The notes below the pieces were generated by a model that saw nothing but the letters and a program-made list of their open reading frames with translations, had not been told where the DNA came from and made no database searches. The translations under genes were made by a program, and so were the position numbers. Positions 46,001 to 56,660 of a DNA stretch of 64,000 bases are shown in pieces. Origin of the DNA: Pseudopyrenochaeta lycopersici (taxonomy: Eukaryota; Ascomycota; Dothideomycetes; Pleosporales; Pseudopyrenochaetaceae); contig NHZP01000008.1 of assembly GCA_003313425.1 (NCBI GenBank), positions 1,054,001 through 1,118,000 on the forward strand, given 5' to 3'. The stretch's first letter is position 1; each line of letters starts with the position of its first letter.

Positions 46001-49000
46001 GGTTGATTGGCTTGGATACACCTACCTCTTTGTCCGTATGCTGCGATCACCAGGTCTCTATCGAGTTGGGCCAGAGTACGAAAACGACACGGTTCTGGAG
46101 CAAAGACGAGTGGACTTGGTGCATGCAGCAGCGCACGTCTTGGAGAAGTGCAGTCTCATCAAGTACGACAGAAAGTCAGGGCAACTTCAACCGACCGAGC
46201 TTGGAAGGATCTCGTCGCATTACTATATCACCCACAACTCGATGTTGACCTATAATCAGCACATACAGCCTGGTATCAGTGCGATTGAGCTATTCCGAGT
46301 ATTTGCGCTGAGTGAGGAGTTCAAATACATTCCAGTTCGTCAAGACGAGAAGCTAGAGCTTGCAAAGCTTCTTGGCAAGGTACCGATACCTGTCAAAGAA
46401 GGTGTTGAGGAGCCTCAGGCGAAGATTAACGTCCTTCTACAAGCCTATATCTCACGACTTAAGCTGGAAGGCCTGGCGCTCATGGCCGACCTAGTGTATG
46501 TCACGCAATCAGCTGGGCGTATCTTGCGTGCGATCTTCGAGATCTGCCTTAAGAAAGGATGGTCTCAAGTCGCCAAATTAGCTCTTGATATGTGCAAAAT
46601 GGCGGAGAAGCGCATGTGGCCCACCATGACACCGCTACGGCAGTTTCCTACGTGCCCACGAGATATCGTGCAGAAAGCAGAGCGGATAGATGTGAATTGG
46701 TCGAGCTACTTCGGCCTCGATCCACCCAACATGGGTGAGCTCTTGGGCATGCCTAAAGCCGGCAAACTTGTTTGTCAGCTTGTGGAGAAGTTCCCGCGCC
46801 TTCAGATCGAAGCAACACCTCGACCTGTCACTAGGTCCTTGCTCCGTATGGAACTCACCATTCGACCCGACTTCGTATGGGATACGGAACTACATGGAGC
46901 ATCTGAAGCGTTCTGGATCCTGGTTGAGGATTGCGACGGCGAGCAGATTTTGTTTCACGATCAGTTCATTCTCCGCCGAGATTATTCTGATGGTGATGTC
47001 AATGAGCACTTGATCGAGCTGACGGTGCCCATCGACGAGCCAATGCCACCAAATTACTTCATTACAGTCCTCTCGGACAGATGGATGGCATCTGAAACCA
47101 AGCTTGCTGTGTCTTTTCAGAAGCTCATCTTGCCGGCCAAGTTCCCAGCCCACACTCCCGTTCTGGATCTCCAACCTCTACCTGTATCGGCCTTGAAGAG
47201 GAAGGAGTTTATGGGCTTATATGATAATGTGAGCCGTTTCAACAAAGTCCAGACACAGGTCTTCAATTCGCTGTACACAACAGATGACAACGTTCATGTT
47301 GGGGCCTCGGCAGGCATTGGTAAGACCTTCTGCGCTGAGTTCGCTATCCTGCGACACTGGGCTAGCAACAGCGAAGGTCGAATCGTCTATCTGGCACCAT
47401 TCCAGGAGCTTGTCGATACTCAATTTAAGAACTGGGACAACCGCTTGTCAGGACTCAGTGGAGGTAAAGATGTGGTCAAGCTCACTGGTGAAACCACAGC
47501 CGACCTGCGATTACTTGAGAAGGGCGACCTCATTCTAGCTACACCTACGCAATGGGACTCCGTCTCTCGACAATGGCAGCGACGAAAGAATGTTCAGTCT
47601 GTTGCTTTGCTGATTGCTGACGAGTTGCATATGCTCGGGGGCTCTGGCGGACATGTCTATGAAATCGTGGTTTCTCGTATGCAAGCCATGGCAGCTCAGC
47701 TCGAGTCGAAGCTGCGGATCGTTGGCTTCAGCGTATCTCTGTCGAATGCAAGAGACGTTGGCGAATGGATCGGTGCGAACAAACACACTATCTATAACTT
47801 CAGCCCAGGTGTTCGAGCAGTACCACTCGAGCTAAAGATACAGTCATTCACTATCCCTCACTTTCCGTCGCTGATGATGGCCATGGCTCGACCTACGTAC
47901 ACTGCCATCACGCAGCTGTCTCCAGATAAACCAGCCATGGTGTTCGTTCCGAACCGCAAGCAAGCTCGCAATTCCGCGGCTGATTTGTTCAACGCATGTG
48001 TCGCCGACGAGGATGATGATCGCTTCCTCAATGTAGATCTGAAGGAGATTCAGCCCATTCTTGAGAAGGTCAATGAGCAGTCACTTGCTACTTCCCTGTC
48101 TCACGGTATCGGTTACTTTCACGAGGCTCTCAATCCTTTCGACAAGAAGGCTGTCCAGCATCTATTCAAAGTTGGCGCTATTCAAGTTCTGATAGTCTCC
48201 CGTGATTCCTGCTGGGAGATCGACAACAGCGCACATCTAGTTGTTGTACAGGGTACCCAATTCTACGAAGGTCGCGAGCATCGCTACGTTGACTATCCTA
48301 TCAGTGATATCCTGCAAATGTTTGGAAAAGCCGGCCGGGTAGGACAAGACAAGTCAGCAAAAGGTGTTCTTATGTTGCCAGCAGTGAAGCGCGAGTACTA
48401 CAAGAAGTTCTTGAATGAGGCGTTGCCTATCGAGAGTTATTTACACGACTACCTTCATGATGCCTTTGTTGCGGAGATTAGTGCGAAGACTATCGAGTCT
48501 ACGCAAGAAGCTGTTGACTGGTCTACGTATACGTACTTCTACCGCCGTCTCCTCGCCAATCCCAGTTACTACAATCTCCACGACACGTCGCATGAGGGTC
48601 TCAGCGCGCATTTGTCCGAACTGGTTGAACAGACGCTGAAGGAGTTGTCGGACGCCAATCTCATTGAGCATGATGAAGAAGAAGATGCAATCACACCACT
48701 CAACCCGTGCATGATTGCAGCATACTACAACATCTCCTTCATCACGATGCAAACACTTATGATGTCCCTCAACGGTAGGACGACTCTGAAGGGCGTTTTG
48801 GAGATTATCACGGCAGCCACCGAGTTCGAAGATATACAAATTAGACGCCACGAGGACCACATCATTCAGCGCATCTACGATCGTGTCCCCTTCAAAATGC
48901 AAGAACCTAATTTCGAGACACCACATTTCAAGGCTTTCGTCTTACTACAAGCGCATTTTTCACGCATGCAACTCCCCATTGATCTCGCCAAAGACCAAGA

Positions 49001-49730
49001 AATAGTCATCCGGAAAGTTCTAAACATCCTGAGCGCTAGCGTTGACGTTCTGTCTTCTGAAGCACACCTCAACGCTATGTCTGCTATGGAGCTCTCGCAG
49101 ATGGTCGTCCAAGCTATGTGGCAAAAGGATTCACCGCTCAAGCAAATCCCTCACTTCGACAATGACACCATCAAGGCTGCTCAAAAGTTTGGTGTTAACG
49201 ACGTCGACGACTTCATTAACGCTATGGATGAAGATGAGAATCCAGACTACAAAAAGTTAATCGCTGCGCTTGATGTAGATCAGCGACAGTTGGCTGACAT
49301 TGCAAACTTCACGAACAATTTCTATCCCAACATAGAGCTCGAGCATACGCTTGTGGATGCTGAGTCCATCACTTCGAATTCACCGGCCCAGCTCAAGGTC
49401 CGCGTAACGCGCAACATCGAGGAAGACGAGGAGCTTAAGACTGAAGTCCATGCGCCCTTCTATCCGGCGGACAAGACCGAGAGCTGGTGGCTTGTGGTGG
49501 GCGATCAGAAGGAGCATAGTCTACTAGCGATCAAGAAGGTGCCAATTCTGAGGAAATTGGAAACCGTGCTGGAGTTTACACTTGAGAAGCCAGGCACTCA
49601 TGAGTTGACGCTGTATCTTGTGAGCGATAGTTATCTGGGTGTGGATCAGGCACCTACTTTTACTGTCGAGGCTGCGGAGGGGATGGATGAAGATAGTGAA
49701 GAGGAAGAAGAAGAGGAGGAGGAGGAGTAG
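43083..49730 (+). CDS. BRR2: Pre-mRNA splicing helicase BRR2 (U5 snRNP 200-kDa)
   Basis: This is an uninterrupted frame of 2215 residues, close to the 2163 of yeast. The N-terminal region has the plug/PWI-like acidic segment, then two Ski2-like helicase cassettes, each with a Sec63 unit. Cassette 1 is active-looking: Walker A CAPTGSGKTN near residue 557, DEIHLLHDDRG near 669 and LSATLPN. Cassette 2 is degenerate: GASAGIGKTF near 1406, DELHMLGGSGG near 1512 and FSVSLSNARD instead of SAT. This matches known Brr2, where only cassette 1 unwinds U4/U6. The protein ends in a run of ten glutamates. A frame-extending ATG at 43029 exists; the MAQPPNNLAQFKYAAMSNLV start is preferred. Confidence 0.97.
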   Translation: MAQPPNNLAQFKYAAMSNLVLQADRRFTTRRPDEHTGDPESLAGRINIRDMGGRTARDNAPSQAKKPKGPGIERGSITEGGDVLEREQRKRKRDDGTSAYGATAAADFNIEGLTYKPRTPATRATFELITTIVSKSLGDVPVATTRSAADAVLEYLKDDSLKDFDKKKEVDDLLGTSMGAKEFNELVNLGKKITDYDAQDDEEGADEEMADGDGAENGDNQGVAVVFDDDDEDEDGLQTFEVRDADTSDEEDEAETAVEQIGGDQNQDGGIADAEEMIIQGDVAVSADRKDRADQLIAAHEIDAYWLQRQIGQVYEDAHTQQEKTQDALNILAGVSEEGEEKPLREIENDLMELFDYEHHELVAKLVLNRDRVVWVTRWRRAAEDNDERTAVEREMRAAGQQQILQELRARETGIKAEEGSGSGKMKFNLKDISLPETSNDVEMADAKPEGIVGGLQPSSRLVNLDNIVFDQGNHLMTNPSVKLPQGSTRRQFKGYEEIHVPAPKAKRDPNEPPLMPTSQLPDWARVGFGSSKSLNRIQTKCYPSAFNDDGNMLICAPTGSGKTNVAMLAMLREIGKHRNPQTGEIALDDFKIIYIAPLKALVAEQVGNFGKRLEPYGIKVSELTGDRQLTKQQIAETQIIVTTPEKYDVITRKATDTSYINLVRLICIDEIHLLHDDRGPVVESIVSRTLRRSEQTGDHVRIVGLSATLPNFRDVASFLRVDPDKGLFHFDATFRPCPLKQEFIGVTDKKAIKQLKIMNDVCYTKVLEQVGEHRNQMLIFVHSRKETAKTAKYIRDKALEEESIGKILRSDAASREILREEAESVQNTDLKDLMPYGFGIHHAGMSRADRSSVEDLFADGSIQVLVCTATLAWGVNLPAHTVIIKGTQIYSPEKGSWVELSPQDVLQMLGRAGRPQYDTYGEGIIITTQAEIQYYLSLLNQQLPIESQLISKLADNLNAEIVLGNVRNRDEAVDWLGYTYLFVRMLRSPGLYRVGPEYENDTVLEQRRVDLVHAAAHVLEKCSLIKYDRKSGQLQPTELGRISSHYYITHNSMLTYNQHIQPGISAIELFRVFALSEEFKYIPVRQDEKLELAKLLGKVPIPVKEGVEEPQAKINVLLQAYISRLKLEGLALMADLVYVTQSAGRILRAIFEICLKKGWSQVAKLALDMCKMAEKRMWPTMTPLRQFPTCPRDIVQKAERIDVNWSSYFGLDPPNMGELLGMPKAGKLVCQLVEKFPRLQIEATPRPVTRSLLRMELTIRPDFVWDTELHGASEAFWILVEDCDGEQILFHDQFILRRDYSDGDVNEHLIELTVPIDEPMPPNYFITVLSDRWMASETKLAVSFQKLILPAKFPAHTPVLDLQPLPVSALKRKEFMGLYDNVSRFNKVQTQVFNSLYTTDDNVHVGASAGIGKTFCAEFAILRHWASNSEGRIVYLAPFQELVDTQFKNWDNRLSGLSGGKDVVKLTGETTADLRLLEKGDLILATPTQWDSVSRQWQRRKNVQSVALLIADELHMLGGSGGHVYEIVVSRMQAMAAQLESKLRIVGFSVSLSNARDVGEWIGANKHTIYNFSPGVRAVPLELKIQSFTIPHFPSLMMAMARPTYTAITQLSPDKPAMVFVPNRKQARNSAADLFNACVADEDDDRFLNVDLKEIQPILEKVNEQSLATSLSHGIGYFHEALNPFDKKAVQHLFKVGAIQVLIVSRDSCWEIDNSAHLVVVQGTQFYEGREHRYVDYPISDILQMFGKAGRVGQDKSAKGVLMLPAVKREYYKKFLNEALPIESYLHDYLHDAFVAEISAKTIESTQEAVDWSTYTYFYRRLLANPSYYNLHDTSHEGLSAHLSELVEQTLKELSDANLIEHDEEEDAITPLNPCMIAAYYNISFITMQTLMMSLNGRTTLKGVLEIITAATEFEDIQIRRHEDHIIQRIYDRVPFKMQEPNFETPHFKAFVLLQAHFSRMQLPIDLAKDQEIVIRKVLNILSASVDVLSSEAHLNAMSAMELSQMVVQAMWQKDSPLKQIPHFDNDTIKAAQKFGVNDVDDFINAMDEDENPDYKKLIAALDVDQRQLADIANFTNNFYPNIELEHTLVDAESITSNSPAQLKVRVTRNIEEDEELKTEVHAPFYPADKTESWWLVVGDQKEHSLLAIKKVPILRKLETVLEFTLEKPGTHELTLYLVSDSYLGVDQAPTFTVEAAEGMDEDSEEEEEEEEEE

Positions 49731-49828
49731 ATGTCCAATAGAGGTTCTGGACAGATAGCCCGAGCCATGGCTAGCATTTGCTTTACAGAGAAAAACCCCC
49801 TTGGCGTAACTGGAGTCACTTTGGGCAT

Positions 49829-50148
49829 CTATGTATTATACGCCTTTGCATTAGATGATTGATACCTTTCGTGCAAATTTTCATTCCATGCCCTTCTGCC
49901 AGCTGTGCGTTCTTGGATCCAGACACGTGTATCTTGATAAGGGTATGTCACAGGTGGTAGAGCAAGAACGTTGGGCGCAAATGCCTCGCGTGCTTCAGCA
50001 AGGCCAGTTATCGACAATCCGCTGTTGATCAGAACGTTTCCAACGCTCCAATGACATGAAAGGGTAATTTAATTTAGGACAGGTTCCAGAAATGAAATGA
50101 AGTATGGAACAAAAGAATGGCGAATATCAGACCAAACGGCGCAACCAT
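49829..50148 (-). CDS. Candidate two-exon 86-residue membrane microprotein
   Basis: Minus exons 50148-50081 and 50021-49829 join to an 86-codon frame. Exon 1 encodes MVAPFGLIFAILLFHTSF, a good single membrane helix. Exon 2 encodes a soluble tail with coding-like composition (PPVTYPYQDTRVWIQERTAG, then RRAWNENLHERYQSSNAK). The acceptor is good (TTCTGATCAACAG), but the donor GTCCTA is poor, and the start lies only 53 bp after the stop of the peptidase on the same strand. I do not recognise the family. It may be a small mitochondrial or ER membrane protein, or part of the peptidase 3' UTR. Confidence 0.35.
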
Positions 50149-50201
50149 CTCAACCGATGTAAACCTCTCCCGATTTTCAGGTGGATCTAATAGGTACACG
50201 T

Positions 50202-52670
50202 TTACAGCCCTCGCGCAGCAGTCTTCATGGCGTTCCTCGCTCTTTCTCCGCCAAAGATCTTCTGAAAACCAAATGCATCGTTCTCAGCAATAATTCTCTG
50301 GACTTTCAAGGCTGCACCTTGCAATTCCTGTTGTGCCTCGTCAAACTGCTCATAGTTCAGCATGAAAACGTTCGCACTGCCCAACGAAGGATCGTAGAAA
50401 GGTGATTTGGGGTCTGTCGAGTTGAGCGAGAATGGGCTGGGCGGTGGCACACAAACAGTGCCCGGCGGCGGTAGCGCTCCAGTCTGAAAGTATGTTCGTA
50501 TATGGCCCATCGTACACAGGTTTGGAGTCGAAACAGAACAGTGTCCTGCGCTGTCTCCGATTAAAATACCACTGCCTGGGAACATGCCGTGCATGAGGCG
50601 TCCACTACGTAGGGGAGTGACCGGGTCTGCAGTGTTGCTGAGGAAGAGAATCGGATGACTCGTGTTACCACCGTATGGTCCCTTAAAAGAGAAACTTGCG
50701 CGAACCTGCCAGGCTGCGCAGCGCATCCTTAGCATAGACCAGATCGCGCCCGATGTGGGCGAGATGCCTTCTAGAAGATTCCAGTATTCAACAAATTCAT
50801 CAAGATCGACGTGTGTCTGGTCGAATCCATCGCCGCACAATATGGCAATCTGAGCAACATTGGCAAAAATCTGAGGAATAGGATCAGAGCCGTTGACTGG
50901 ACAGTGGTAGGTATGGCCGGCACGGTAGGCGACACTGATGCTGTCAAGAATCTCACCACCTCCTGCCTCAACAGCAACAAGTAGGTCAGCGATAATCTGA
51001 AAAGCGGCTTGTGGTTGGTAGATGGAACCGAATATCAAAAGCTTCACATCGGAGAAGGTGAGTATCTCCGGGCCTTCTGGAGAATTGATGATGAGGGGGT
51101 TATGATACAGCGACTTTACGATACTCTGAAGTCGCGCTTCAACATCAGCGATAGTTCCGTTAGCCGTGGTCAAGGCACATATTGCAGGACCTGATTGGTG
51201 GCAGAAGGTGTAGAACGAGTTCATAGCTTTTTCAGCGTCTGTAAGACTTCCATTTCCGAGAGAGTGATTGTAATCGTATGAGCTAACGACTCCGTCTAAA
51301 ATGAGACGACCGACGCGATCGGGGAACATGGAAGCGAAAGTCGATCCAAGGTAGGTGCCGTACGAGAAGCCCCAGTATTGCAGCTTCGCTTCTCCCGACG
51401 AGTATGTGCCGTGGCATCGCGTTCGTGGACTTCCCCGTCTCTGAGCCGACAGCTGGTCAACTTGTTTCGCGACATATTCGGCATGCTTTTCAGCAATCTC
51501 CAGCATGTCTCGCGCGACGAAAGCCGTCGCCATGTATTGCTTGATGTCCGGACCATCCTCATTAACCATGGCTTGCTTACATGCTGTTCCATACGCATGT
51601 GTCATAGACCAGAGCCTACCGAGGGCTGCATCTGAGCTTCCTAGGATACCCTCGTTATTCTCTCGCATATTCCAGGACCAGTCGGAAGGATCATCTAGCA
51701 AACATCTTGCTGCGGGTTCGGATTCACCAATACCGCGAGGGTCGAAGCCGATAAGATCAAAATATTTCGGATCAGAAGAAGCAGCGCTGGGGCTGGTACT
51801 TGGATCGACAATTGTTTGCAGTACTTTTGCTATTAAAATCGCAAAGAAAGTCCCAGAACCTCCAGGACCGCCGGGGTTTAGAAGGATAGGCCCTCCATAA
51901 CGTGGGTCGTCGACGGGTACTCTGGCGGGTAGCTTTGTCACGGCAATACTGACTGTCTCGTTTGGATAAGTTCCATTGAAGTAGTCAAGCGGCAGGCTCA
52001 GCTTGGCGCACTCAAAGCCATCGAAGCACTTGTGGAACTCAAGGTGCTTCTTGGGTGTGATCTATAAAGTGATCAGCCAAAGGTGCAATGGATGTTGATC
52101 CAATGGAAACATGAGCATAGCTTCCAAGTGTCATTGAATCATTGCAAATTTTTCCTTAGCCCATCATGTCGATGCAGAATAGAGAGGGGCGTTGCAAGTG
52201 ATTGATCTAGAGTACAGCCGACTAGCAAAAGATGGCCAGGCCACCCAACTGCTGAACTAAAATTTCATCATTCCATCATAAGAGCCGTAAATACCATGAT
52301 AGAGCATTACCAATATCATGCGATGCGGCGTAGGTGCACATGGCTGAACAGAAGCCTTGCTCGCGTTGGACACTATCGTTCGATACTGTGACATAGAACT
52401 CACGTTTGACCAAGGGTCATGCGTCTAGATTAGAACTAAGAAACGTTCCAAGCGTACCTGAGACCACTGAAAAGGTTTCGTTGAATGTTCCAATCCTGAA
52501 TGAGTGCTCCAATCTGGTGGAGACCGGTTCTTCAATTCCGGAAAGATGGTGTCCAATCCGGCGAGGACGGCAAGCGTGACAAATGTGGCAGTCAAGGCAC
52601 GCCACCGAACAGGGTCCCGCCGTGGCTTTACTGGCACTGCAGCACTGTCTAGCTCATTCCAACTCTTCAT
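50202..52670 (-). CDS. TAP-type alpha/beta hydrolase peptidase (S33), signal-anchored
   Basis: Exons 52670-52458 and 52061-50202 give 690 residues. The N terminus has a basic stretch and a membrane span (WRALTATFVTLAVLAGL, about residues 27-43), so the enzyme is a type II anchored or secreted protein. The catalytic domain has the oxyanion region LLNPGGPGGSG, the nucleophile in YWGFSYGTYLGS (Ser about 303), the acid in SNTADPVTP and His in DSAGHCSVS. The C-terminal TAP-like domain is typical of tripeptidyl/prolyl aminopeptidases. Several Asn-X-Ser/Thr sites fit the secretory pathway. The only intron is 396 nt and joins FQWSQ to ITPKKHLEFHKC. An in-frame ATG at 52691 adds seven residues. Confidence 0.88.
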
Positions 52671-53761
52671 GATGTACTCGGATTGCCCCAACCAGCCTCG
52701 AGTGTCAATAACGATAATGGCGTTCTCTGTAATGTTTGTTGATAGAGAGTAAGGAAGCGGGGTTCCCGCTGGTCAACTGCTCACCCAGAGATGTCAGACT
52801 TCATCCTAGCCCAGCCACAAAACGACGATCACTTCGTAGGCAACAGCGAACGTAAAAGTGTAGGCGTGCATGTGGCTGTACGGATCGAGCGAGCCTGCCG
52901 AGTCTGCTTTGGTTCGACAGGCCTACCATCACTTGCAGAAAAGTTGCGTTTTTTGCCTGCGCTGTGGCTGCAGCTTGGGCAAAAGCTCTCGGCGGCTATG
53001 TATGCGTATGCGGGACGGTCACAATGCGTTGTCCGATTTGAATGTTCGCTTCTGCAACCTCCATGTGCTAAGGGACTGCATGCCTGCAAATAATTTGTTA
53101 CAGCAGGTTCGTATCCACCTGCTGTATAGCGGCATGATTGAAAGGAAAGCATGCTGAAAATTGCCAAACTAGCTTATAGAGCGTTGGGATGAAGATGAGC
53201 ATCAAACTCACTTTGATAATGGTACTGCGCCGAAAATGGAGTGGCGAAGAGCAGTGAAACAAGCATAATGAGTATCAATGCTGGATGTCCCCTGTGGGAA
53301 GGTGTGTACAAGAGGAAGCAATGACACGCGCAAAGCTACATACAATGATATCAAGACAAGGCTCTGATCGGGTCGATAGGCGATAAAACGCACTCTGGTA
53401 CAGTCCTCGGGAATTCTAGCTCGAATAACAGACAGCTTTTTGATACGCGAAGAACCCCCGCAACTATAAAGAAACCGTAAAGAACGTGAGCAAAGGAACA
53501 GAGCCTTAACGCGAGACAAGTACAGAGTAGCAGCACCTCCTGATTCAATGGGTATCTCATCTCGTCAGTACCAACCACCCTTACTGCCATTAACAACCAA
53601 AACTGAAAATATCCGTGGACGGTCGACAGGATCCGTTTCGCCTGAAGCTGAACGCAACCTCATGAATGGACCTATATCCCCCTCCCGCTAGCAAATTTGT
53701 ACATCCCATGTTCTCATCGAGTACAAGATCGTAAGTCGCGCGAAGGGTTCACCGAGGGCGG
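52671..53761. other. Intergenic, nothing recognised
   Basis: These 1.1 kb separate the peptidase start from the RRM gene stop. Short frames occur on both strands without known features. No RNA gene or repeat was seen. Confidence 0.4.
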
Positions 53762-54587
53762 TTACCATTGCTGGCCGCCACCCTGACCACCCTCCTGTCC
53801 TCCGTAGCCCTGTCCTTGGCCTTGACCCTGGCCGCCGTAACCGCCTCGAGATTGGTACTGTCCACCCTGTGGAGGTCCCCAGGACGAGCCACCTTGCTGG
53901 CCGCCATAGCCTTCTTATTCTGTTAGTCTTTCGTTGCTCACATATAATTACTGGATTCTTACCGCGTCCGCCGCCATATCCTATGAGATAACGTTAGCAA
54001 CAAGAAGAAAAAAATCATAACTATACCAAAAGCTTACCTCCTTGACCTCCACCGTAGCCTCCGCGGTATCCACCACCACCACCACCACCATAGCCGCCTC
54101 CTCGTGGTGCACCACCGCCACGGTCGGAAGCCTTATCGACACGGATCCTACGTCCGTCGAATCTGTGGGTCGTCAGCAATCATGACCGAACGCGGCACGT
54201 AGACAGGCCAATTTGGCCTGGTTAGACGCGCTTCAACCAGACAAAGAGAGCTCAGGAGAAAACAGATTTACGCACTCTTCGTTATTCAGCGCCTGCATGG
54301 CGGCATCAGCCTCAGCGTCATTCGCATATCGGACAAAGCCGAAGCCCCTGCTACGGCCCGTGTCGCGGTCCTTGACGACAACCTGCAGCGAAGTGAGCGT
54401 TGTCGTAGTCTCAACGACGAGTGCTCGCCAGAGAAAGGTCACTTACAGCTTCTTCGACCTGGCCAAACTCCTCGAACTTCTGGCGCAGAGCAGTGTCGTC
54501 GGTGTGCCAAGCAAGGCCTCTGCGAAAAGTCAGTAGCAATCGATGCGGGAGAGTGGTGCGTACTTGCCCAATGAAAAGTTTAGACAT
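53762..54587 (-). CDS. Glycine-rich RNA-binding protein with one RRM
   Basis: Six exons (54587-54568, 54519-54447, 54382-54276, 54162-54038, 53980-53963, 53910-53762) give 163 residues. The RRM runs from [20 protein letters not shown] to about residue 80. RNP2 is LFIGGL and RNP1 is RGFGFVRY. The rest is Gly/Gln-rich ([24 protein letters not shown]) and ends QQW. Such proteins resemble plant GRPs and CIRBP, which bind RNA in cold or stress responses. The first intron (54567-54520) uses a GC donor: only GG|GCAAGT gives the conserved LFIGGLAWHT. The fifth exon is 18 nt. Confidence 0.9.
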
Positions 54588-56660
54588 GGCTGGTGATGTC
54601 TGGATCGAACACTGAACGGTCTCAATACAAGCACTCGGGAACTTAGGACGATACGCGCGATACAGAAAGCCTCAAAACAGGAAATGACAGGAAGGTGAGA
54701 GAGAAGAGAATATCTGGGAAGGCGAGGAAGCCATGGCGGCCTCCCATGCAGGTAATGTGTAGCAACGTGACGGAACGAACATTTAGTCTTGTAGCACCAG
54801 GCTGAATGGGTGTCGATGGCGCAAGCGAATACTCTTGGAGTTAGAGGAGAGAGACGTCTGCGGCAAGGTTTGTCGCAATGTGATGGCACCCGTAGAGGCA
54901 AAGATAGTGAAGTGTCTAAGGTTTGGGTTGGCGGGGCAGAAGCGACAATACAAGCCCTGGGAGAACCCCTCCAAATGATGAAAGAGCGCTAGCTAGTGGT
55001 GGTCCGGGCGCGGGAGAGCAAACGATGCAGTCTACAAAGGCAGAAACGTGGACGGACAAAAGCAGTTGGATCCGGCGTGCGCGTCCAGCCAGTGAGTCTA
55101 TATGCAGTTCGGAGATCCCCCTGCGGCAGGGAACATACAGGCGCTCGCGGATGGCCTGTACTGGATCCGGCCGCTGGTCATGGCAGACAGCGAATGCTGC
55201 TGCTCGCACCCATATTGGCACGCTGCCGTCATTAGTCTGTCCCGTGTCTACTTCTTCATGCTGGGTATATGCAGCCATGTTAGCCTAGGCTACACAAGCC
55301 CAATTATGGGGCAGTGGGCGAGCCATTGCCTGGGCCCTGCCAAAAGCGAAAGGTGGAATTTTTTGATAGGTGCTTCGACACGTCAACTTCTCACAGAGCC
55401 GGCACATGTGCGCGCCCATCATTGGACCATGCCAAAGGGGGTGCAATGAAGACTCTGCAGCCAGCATGTTGCGTGCTTCAAGGACGAGCGAGTTTCGGAC
55501 GTGGCCAGAACGAAAGATTGCGCCCGTGGAAGAAAAGCGCAACGGAGCGCGGGCATTGGACCGCGAAGTGTGGTTCAGAAAGGCTTATCAAGTCGCCATC
55601 GCCTAGGGGTGGGGTTTTGGGCCCGGCGCAGGACCGGCCCAATTTCAGGCCTCTACCGTCCCATATTGGCTCGTGCGCAACCACGGCGAGTCCATGTCGT
55701 CGTGCAAGACGACGAAGGGCATGACCTCCCCAGCCGTTGCTCTCCTATTCTCAGACGGCCATGGAATTTTGAGGTGACGCGACCAGGTGCTCAATTCGCA
55801 GTGTTACTTTACACCGTGTTGTTGCCACATTCCTCGTCGAGTGCATGGCTCATTGCGTTACCTCCACCCGTCCAAGACGCACATTAACCACACCATGCCT
55901 GCCTAGTTCTTTGAGTGCCGGCGAGGTCCTGCAATGTGAAGCCGGCATGTCGTTGTAGGGCTGCCGACGTTGTGACAAACCACTCCTGAACAGAAGTCGT
56001 GTGTAATATGATGCTCCTTGATTCAGGCATAGCGCCGTGGGAGAACATTACACTGCTTGCTATGCATGCAGCAGTATTTGCCAGGCCAAAATGCTCCGTC
56101 ATGCTCCAAGCCCGTTGCCCACGGTCATCGGACCAATCAGAGATGACTATGGCAAGCCTCAATGCAATCTCATGCTTCAATAGTCATCGCTCTGTATAGC
56201 AGTCGGTACAGCAAAACGAATGCGAGGTTTGCAACCAAATGTCTGCGAGCAAGTTGGCGTACAGGCATGGAGTCCAAGATGTGTCACACTCCTATCGTGC
56301 CTTCGCTCAGCGAAAACACCAGTCGCGGGCAGCCCATCGTCACTTCCCTTTTCCAACACACCCTCACACCACGACCTGGCCCCTCTACGACGCTCGCCTT
56401 CTGTTATTATGACGAGTTCCTTTAAGCAATCGCAACAGGTCTGTTTCCATGCGTCACACGAAACCAACCTTCAGCAGGCTCTTGACCGACTATCGCTACC
56501 GGCCGCTCCCCAACGCAATGCTGTACGACAACTAGCAACGACTCGGAATTAACATTGACCAAGTGAACACTGCTCAGAAGCCGTTGGCGGAACGGCTCGT
56601 TCGTAGGCCGCCCGGGCTGCCGGCTTGCTAAACACCAGGTTGTGTCGCTTCGGTTCGATC
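54588..56660. other. Long intergenic region
   Basis: About 2.1 kb separate the divergent starts of the RRM gene and the nuclear orphan. Several frames of 60-136 codons exist in all frames around 54900-55900, as expected from GC-rich sequence. None has a recognisable domain or spliced partner. The interval may carry long leader sequences for the RRM gene. Confidence 0.4.

Noticed and set aside
49684..49730. GAA/GAG run at the BRR2 3' end as a microsatellite
   Set aside because: It is coding (poly-Glu tail) with mixed GAA/GAG codons; acidic tails are common in such proteins.
54900..55900. Cluster of overlapping frames up to 136 codons
   Set aside because: Open in nearly all frames at once, with no recognisable domain and no consistent splice signals.
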